Shown here one piece after another: positions 27,872 to 32,450 of a stretch of 32,450 bases of DNA. The stretch is from Chryseobacterium gleum (GTDB lineage Bacteria; Bacteroidota; Bacteroidia; Flavobacteriales_D; Crocinitomicaceae), in the NCBI GenBank assembly GCA_945860065.1, contig CAMAPI010000017.1, positions 1 through 32,450 of the forward strand, written 5' to 3'. A model generated the notes under the pieces. That model was not told where the DNA came from and did not search any database. It was given only the letters and a program-made list of their open reading frames with translations. Both the position numbers and the translations under genes were made by a program. The number at the start of each line of letters is the position of its first letter. Position 1 is the stretch's first letter.

Positions 27872-28495
27872 TTAGTTAAGAATAGTTTGAATTTTATCTA
27901 TTGAGCTTGCGGCCAAGACAACTTTCCCAGCATTCAACACATCGAATGTATTAAATGAGTCTGCTGTTACGACTTTCACTCTTCCAAGGTTACGTGCCGC
28001 TAAGTATACGTTGTCTGTTTTCTCTCCAAGAATCAACAATACTTTTTGGTTTTCCAGTTTCAATGACGTTAATAAGGTTTTGAAGTCTTTTGTTTTTGCA
28101 TTCAAATTCAAATCTTCAATAATCATTAATCCATCATTCTTCGCTTTAAACGAGAAAGCTGATTTACGTGCAAGACGTTTCAATTTCACATTTAATTTAA
28201 AGTGGTAATTTCTTGGGCGAGGACCGAATATACGTCCACCTCCAATACGTGTACCAGATTTAGCACTACCCGCACGAGCACCTCCCGTACCTTTTTGCTT
28301 TTTCAACTTTCTAGTTGATCCGGCAATCTCGGCACGTTCTTTTGATTTGTGCGTACCTTGACGGCGGTTCGCCAAGTGTTGTTTTACATCCAAGTAAATG
28401 GCGTGGTTGTTTGGTTCGATCCCAAAAACCTCCTCTGAAAGTGTTACTGACTTCGCAGTAGCTACTCCGTTTGAATCGTATATTTTCAGTTTCAT
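27872..28495 (-). CDS. rplD: 50S ribosomal protein L4
   Basis: The 207-residue L4 has NHAIYLDVKQHLANRRQGTH, the tunnel loop KKQKGTGGARAGSAKSGTRI and GGGRIFGPRPRNYHFKLN. In E. coli L4 represses the S10 operon. The ATG overlaps the rplC stop codon (TAATG), the same junction as rplX/rplE, but with no Shine-Dalgarno upstream. Confidence 0.98.
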   Translation of the reverse strand: MKLKIYDSNGVATAKSVTLSEEVFGIEPNNHAIYLDVKQHLANRRQGTHKSKERAEIAGSTRKLKKQKGTGGARAGSAKSGTRIGGGRIFGPRPRNYHFKLNVKLKRLARKSAFSFKAKNDGLMIIEDLNLNAKTKDFKTLLTSLKLENQKVLLILGEKTDNVYLAARNLGRVKVVTADSFNTFDVLNAGKVVLAASSIDKIQTILN

Positions 28496-29109
28496 TACTT
28501 GTTAATTGTTACAGTTGAACCTTTTGCACCTGGAATCGACCCTTTAATGATCACTAGATTCTTTTCTGCAATTACCTTTAACACTTGAAGGTTTGAAGCC
28601 AATCTTCGCTTGTTTCCCATTTGTCCAGCCATTCGCATACCTTTAAATACACGTGCTGGATAAGAACAAGCTCCGATTGAACCTGGTGCACGAAGTCTGT
28701 TATGCTGACCGTGAGTCGCTTGACCAACCCCAGCAAAACCATGCCTTCTTACTACCCCTTGGAATCCTTTTCCTTTAGTGGTTCCAATTACATCAACAAA
28801 TTCTCCTTCTTCGAAAATGTCGACTAAAACAGTATCTCCTAAAATTGCTTGATCGAATCCTTTGAATTCAACCAACTTCGCTTTTGGAGAAGTGTTCGCT
28901 TTTTTGAAATGGCCCTTCAATGCATTCGGAGTATTCTTTTCTTTCTTCTCTCCGAACCCTAACTGAACTGCTTCGTAACCATCTCTGTCTTGTGTTTTTA
29001 TTTGGGTCACAACACAAGGACCAGCTTCAATAACCGTGCATGGTAAAGATTTACCCTCGGCACTATAGATGCTAGTCATCCCGATTTTACGTCCAATAAT
29101 TCCTGGCAT
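28495..29109 (-). CDS. rplC: 50S ribosomal protein L3
   Basis: The 204-residue L3 has [40 protein letters not shown] and [20 protein letters not shown] followed by [15 protein letters not shown]. Its long loop approaches the peptidyl transferase centre. In E. coli the S10 leader lies before rpsJ; here rpsJ-rplC are only 17 bp apart and rpsJ follows fusA by 11 bp, so no such leader exists. Confidence 0.98.
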   Translation of the reverse strand: MPGIIGRKIGMTSIYSAEGKSLPCTVIEAGPCVVTQIKTQDRDGYEAVQLGFGEKKEKNTPNALKGHFKKANTSPKAKLVEFKGFDQAILGDTVLVDIFEEGEFVDVIGTTKGKGFQGVVRRHGFAGVGQATHGQHNRLRAPGSIGACSYPARVFKGMRMAGQMGNKRRLASNLQVLKVIAEKNLVIIKGSIPGAKGSTVTINK

Positions 29110-29126
29110 ATACTAGTTGTTAAAAA

Positions 29127-29432
29127 TTACACTTTAATTTCAACGTCGACTCCACTTGGAAGTTCCAACTTCATCAACGCATCTACTGTTTTTGACGAAC
29201 TGCTATAAATGTCCATCAGTCTTTTGTACGCACACAACTCAAATTGCTCACGCGCTTTTTTATTAACGTGTGGTGAACGCAATACAGTATAAATTCTTTT
29301 GTGTGTTGGAAGTGGAATTGGTCCACTCACTACAGCACCTGTAGATTTAACTGTTTTTACGATTTTCTCCGCTGATTTATCAAGGAGGTTGTGATCGTAC
29401 GATTTTAATTTAATTCTAATTTTTTGGCTCAT
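29127..29432 (-). CDS. rpsJ: 30S ribosomal protein S10 (NusE)
   Basis: The 101-residue S10 has [40 protein letters not shown] and [16 protein letters not shown]. Besides its 30S role it is NusE in antitermination complexes. It directly follows fusA; the tuf gene that stands at this junction in many bacteria is absent. Confidence 0.98.
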   Translation of the reverse strand: MSQKIRIKLKSYDHNLLDKSAEKIVKTVKSTGAVVSGPIPLPTHKRIYTVLRSPHVNKKAREQFELCAYKRLMDIYSSSSKTVDALMKLELPSGVDVEIKV

Positions 29433-29443
29433 CTTTTTTTCTT

Positions 29444-31549
29444 TTAAGCTGTGACTTTACCATTTGCTTTGGCTACTACATCCTCAGCGACGTTTTTAGG
29501 AGCCTCCGAGTAATGCGAGAATTCCATAGAAGAACTAGCACGTCCTGATGTAATGGTACGCAACTGAGTTACATATCCAAACATTTCGGAAAGAGGAACG
29601 TCCGCTTTCAGTACTTTCGCACCATTACGATCATCCATTCCACGCATCATTCCACGTCTTCTGTTCAAGTCACCTACAACATCTCCCATGTTTTCTTCGG
29701 GAGTAACCACTTCTAGATTCATGATTGGCTCTAATAAAATCGGGTTACATCCTTTCAATGCTCCTCTGTACGCCATACGGGCACAAAGCTCAAAGGACAA
29801 AGAATCTGAATCGACTGCGTGGTAAGAACCATCTAGTAATTCAACTTTCATCGCTTCAATAGGGTATCCAGCAAGAACTCCATTTTTCATGGAATCTTTG
29901 AATCCTTTCTCAACAGATGGGATAAACTCACGAGGAATATTACCACCTTTAATGCTGTTAATGAATTCAAGACCTGTTTTCTCGTCGTTATCTTGAGCAG
30001 AAATTTTAACCAAGATATCAGCAAATTTACCACGTCCACCTGATTGTTTTTTATAAACCTCTCTGTGGTTCGTTTGACCTGTAATGGCTTCACGATAAGT
30101 AACTTGCGGTGCACCTTGATTCACTTCTACTTTAAACTCTCTTTTCAATCGGTCAATGATGATCTCTAAGTGAAGCTCACCCATTCCTGAGATAATCGTT
30201 TGTCCTGTTTCCTCATCAGTGTTCACACGGAATGTTGGATCTTCTTCAGAAAGTTTTGATAATCCGATTGATAAACGGTCAGTATCTGCTTGTGTTTTAG
30301 GTTCAATTGCCAATCCGATAACTGGATCAGGGAACACCATAGACTCAAGAATAATTGGGGCATTCTCAGCACACAATGTATCTCCAGTTTTGATGTCTTT
30401 AAATCCAACAACCGCACCAATATCTCCAGCACCTAATTCACTAATTTGATTTTGTTTATTAGCGTGCATTTGGAAAATACGAGAAATACGCTCTTTATTG
30501 TCTGAACGTGTGTTCAAAACGTAAGAACCTGCTACTAATTTCCCAGAGTAAGCACGAACGAAACACAAACGACCAACAAATGGATCTGTTGCAATTTTAA
30601 ACGCTAATCCTGCAAACGGCTCATCAATTGATGGCTTGCGCAATTCTTCCTTATCCGTTTTAGGATTGATTCCGATTACACCTTCGATGTCCATTGGTGA
30701 AGGAAGGATTTCCATTACCATGTCCAACATTGCCTGAACTCCTTTGTTTTTGAACGAAGAACCACACATCATTGGTACAACTTTTCCGGAGATGGTTGCT
30801 TCGCGAAGTGCATTCAAAATTTCACGTTCAGTTAATGAATTTTCATCCTCGAAGAATTTCTCCATCAAAGATTCGTCAAATTCAGCAACTGCTTCTAATA
30901 ATTCGCTTCGTAATTGGCGTGCTTCATCGATAATGTCAGCAGGGATTTCAATTTCTTGGAATGTCATTCCAAAATCTTCTTCATTCCATGTGATTCCCTT
31001 AAAGTTAATTAAGTCAACAACTCCTTTGAAGTTATCTTCCTCACCAATATTGATTTGTAATGGAAGAGCGTGACTTCCTAACATTTTCTTCACTTGACGA
31101 CAAACATTCAAGAAATCTGCACCTTGACGGTCCATTTTGTTTACGAATCCAATACGTGGAACGTTATAATTGTTTGCCAATCTCCAATTTGTTTCAGATT
31201 GAGGCTCAACACCATCAACAGCCGAAAACAAGAACACCAATCCATCTAATACACGTAAAGAACGATTAACTTCAACTGTAAAGTCAACGTGTCCTGGTGT
31301 ATCAATAATGTTTACGTGATAATCTTGACCTCGGTATTTCCAATCTAATGTTGTAGCAGCAGAAGTAATCGTGATACCACGTTCTTGCTCTTGCTCCATC
31401 CAGTCCATTGTAGCGGCTCCATCATGAACCTCTCCAATTTTATGACTAACACCACCGTAAAATAAGATACGTTCAGTAGTTGTCGTTTTTCCCGCATCAA
31501 TGTGAGCGGCAATCCCGATGTTTCTTGTAAATCTTAAATCTCTTGCCAT
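29444..31549 (-). CDS. fusA: Elongation factor G
   Basis: The 701-residue EF-G has all G motifs: AHIDAGKT (15-22), [11 protein letters not shown] (58-68), DTPGH (83-87) and NKMD (137-140). Later domains are complete, including [18 protein letters not shown] (domain III) and [20 protein letters not shown] (domain IV). It drives GTP-dependent translocation and ribosome recycling. The intact switch residues and str-operon position argue for the canonical EF-G, not the divergent starvation-induced EF-G2 of Bacteroides. It starts 3 bp after rpsG. Confidence 0.98.
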   Translation of the reverse strand: MARDLRFTRNIGIAAHIDAGKTTTTERILFYGGVSHKIGEVHDGAATMDWMEQEQERGITITSAATTLDWKYRGQDYHVNIIDTPGHVDFTVEVNRSLRVLDGLVFLFSAVDGVEPQSETNWRLANNYNVPRIGFVNKMDRQGADFLNVCRQVKKMLGSHALPLQINIGEEDNFKGVVDLINFKGITWNEEDFGMTFQEIEIPADIIDEARQLRSELLEAVAEFDESLMEKFFEDENSLTEREILNALREATISGKVVPMMCGSSFKNKGVQAMLDMVMEILPSPMDIEGVIGINPKTDKEELRKPSIDEPFAGLAFKIATDPFVGRLCFVRAYSGKLVAGSYVLNTRSDNKERISRIFQMHANKQNQISELGAGDIGAVVGFKDIKTGDTLCAENAPIILESMVFPDPVIGLAIEPKTQADTDRLSIGLSKLSEEDPTFRVNTDEETGQTIISGMGELHLEIIIDRLKREFKVEVNQGAPQVTYREAITGQTNHREVYKKQSGGRGKFADILVKISAQDNDEKTGLEFINSIKGGNIPREFIPSVEKGFKDSMKNGVLAGYPIEAMKVELLDGSYHAVDSDSLSFELCARMAYRGALKGCNPILLEPIMNLEVVTPEENMGDVVGDLNRRRGMMRGMDDRNGAKVLKADVPLSEMFGYVTQLRTITSGRASSSMEFSHYSEAPKNVAEDVVAKANGKVTA

Positions 31550-31552
31550 GTC

Positions 31553-32023
31553 TTAGAATCTGAAATGTGAAAATGCTTTATTCGCTTCTGCCATGCGCAT
31601 CGTGTCTTCTTTTTTCTTGAAAGCAGCACCTTCTTCTTTAGAAGCAGCAATGATTTCAGAAGCTAATCTTTGTGACATTGTTTTTTCATTTCTTTTGCGA
31701 GCGTAACCTATTAACCATTTCATGGCTAAAGATGCTTTACGTTCTTCACGAACTGGAGTAGGGATTTGGAAAGTAGCTCCACCTACGCGGCGACTTCTAA
31801 CCTCAACAGCTGGAGTAACATTTTCCAATGCTTTTCTCCACACATCTAATCCTTCTGTTTCTTCTATTTTTTTATCTACGATTTCAATGGCATCGTAAAA
31901 TAAACGGAACGCTAAACTTTTCTTACCATCTAGCATTAAATTGTTGACAAATTTTGTGACTACCTGATCGTTGAATTTCGGATCTGGTAGAATCGCAATT
32001 TTCTTGGCTTTTCTTCTTCTCAT
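31553..32023 (-). CDS. rpsG: 30S ribosomal protein S7
   Basis: The 156-residue S7 starts [20 protein letters not shown] and has [20 protein letters not shown] and [21 protein letters not shown]7 organises the 30S head and lines the E site. In E. coli S7 represses the str operon by binding the rpsL-rpsG spacer of about 100 nt; here that spacer is only 16 bp, so that mechanism cannot be the same. Confidence 0.98.
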   Translation of the reverse strand: MRRRKAKKIAILPDPKFNDQVVTKFVNNLMLDGKKSLAFRLFYDAIEIVDKKIEETEGLDVWRKALENVTPAVEVRSRRVGGATFQIPTPVREERKASLAMKWLIGYARKRNEKTMSQRLASEIIAASKEEGAAFKKKEDTMRMAEANKAFSHFRF

Positions 32024-32039
32024 TTTGTAAAGCTTTTAA

Positions 32040-32417
32040 TTATTTCTGCTTAGGACGTTTAGTACCATATTTGGATCTTCTCTGACTACGACCTTGAACT
32101 CCAGCCGTATCTTCTGCACCACGAACAATGTGGTAACGTACTCCTGGAAGGTCTTTAACCCTTCCTCCTCGCACAAGTACTAATGAGTGTTCTTGAAGAT
32201 TGTGGCCTTCGCCACCAATGTAAGCGTTGACTTCTTTTCCGTTCGTTAAGCGAACACGCGCCACTTTACGCATAGCCGAATTCGGCTTTTTAGGTGTAGT
32301 CGTGTAAACACGAACACACACACCTTTACGTTGTGGACATGAATCAAGCGCAGCAGACTTACTTTTCTTCACCACCGCAGTTCTTCCTTTGCGAACTAAC
32401 TGTTGAATAGTTGGCAT
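32040..32417 (-). CDS. rpsL: 30S ribosomal protein S12
   Basis: The 125-residue S12 has [38 protein letters not shown] and [19 protein letters not shown]43/K44 and K88 are wild type, so there is no sign of streptomycin-resistance changes. D89 is the Asp often methylthiolated. It is the first visible gene of the superoperon; the window ends 33 bp upstream, so the promoter may be cut off. Confidence 0.98.
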   Translation of the reverse strand: MPTIQQLVRKGRTAVVKKSKSAALDSCPQRKGVCVRVYTTTPKKPNSAMRKVARVRLTNGKEVNAYIGGEGHNLQEHSLVLVRGGRVKDLPGVRYHIVRGAEDTAGVQGRSQRRSKYGTKRPKQK

Positions 32418-32450
32418 AAAATACTCTTGTTTTAAAATAAATAATAACCC
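32418..32450 (-). other. Incomplete upstream region of rpsL
   Basis: These 33 bp are AT-rich and contain neither a TAnnTTTG box nor a Shine-Dalgarno before the rpsL ATG. The promoter of the superoperon, or further genes in front, must lie outside the window. Confidence 0.5.

Noticed and set aside
29433-29443. Missing tuf between fusA and rpsJ as a deletion event
   Set aside because: The 11-bp junction is clean, and absence of tuf here is, as far as I know, normal for Bacteroidota; the gene is expected elsewhere.

Overview
The window looks like a chromosomal segment of a Bacteroidota bacterium, most probably Flavobacteriales. I base this on four things: a type IX secretion (T9SS) C-terminal sorting domain; near-absence of Shine-Dalgarno sequences before start codons, with A-rich leaders instead; several TAnnTTTG promoter boxes, the Bacteroidota -7 element; and the gene order rplQ-carA-eno directly after the ribosomal superoperon. 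The DNA is AT-rich. I do not claim a genus.

Left part (1-11.4 kb): an incomplete YifB/ComM-type AAA ATPase gene leaves the window at its left edge. Next come a secreted Kazal-like T9SS cargo protein and a sugar aminotransferase (both minus strand), then a plus-strand YdeI/DUF1801 protein with a CDGSH iron-sulfur motif at its end. A surface-polysaccharide locus follows, built as two divergent compact operons: GT4 > O-antigen ligase/polymerase > GT2 on the minus strand, and acetyltransferase > O-antigen polymerase-like protein > GT4 on the plus strand. A Wzx-type flippase gene closes the block, overlapping the last GT4 gene tail to tail. Together these could make, modify, flip and polymerise or attach an O-antigen-like glycan. 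The initiating sugar-phosphate transferase and the export proteins are not in the window.

Middle part (11.4-15.2 kb): a 3-hydroxyacyl-CoA dehydrogenase gene (plus) converges on a carA-eno-NUDIX unit (minus). A strong hairpin terminator separates carA from the ribosomal operon.

Right part (15.2-32.4 kb): one uninterrupted minus-strand superoperon of 32 genes that joins the str, S10, spc and alpha operons: rpsL-rpsG-fusA-rpsJ-rplC-rplD-rplW-rplB-rpsS-rplV-rpsC-rplP-rpmC-rpsQ-rplN-rplX-rplE-rpsN-rpsH-rplF-rplR-rpsE-rpmD-rplO-secY-infA-rpmJ-rpsM-rpsK-rpsD-rpoA-rplQ. tuf, map and adk are absent from it. Most junctions are 25 nt or shorter. The exception is a 78-nt gap before rpsD that holds a nested hairpin, a candidate S4 autoregulatory leader.

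Most of the window is conserved housekeeping DNA and I found no clearly new defence or mobile system. The items most worth a second look are the rpsD leader hairpin, the hexapeptide-repeat acidic tail of L17, an almost perfect Shine-Dalgarno sequence before rplE only, the YdeI-CDGSH fusion, and the mirrored polysaccharide operons.
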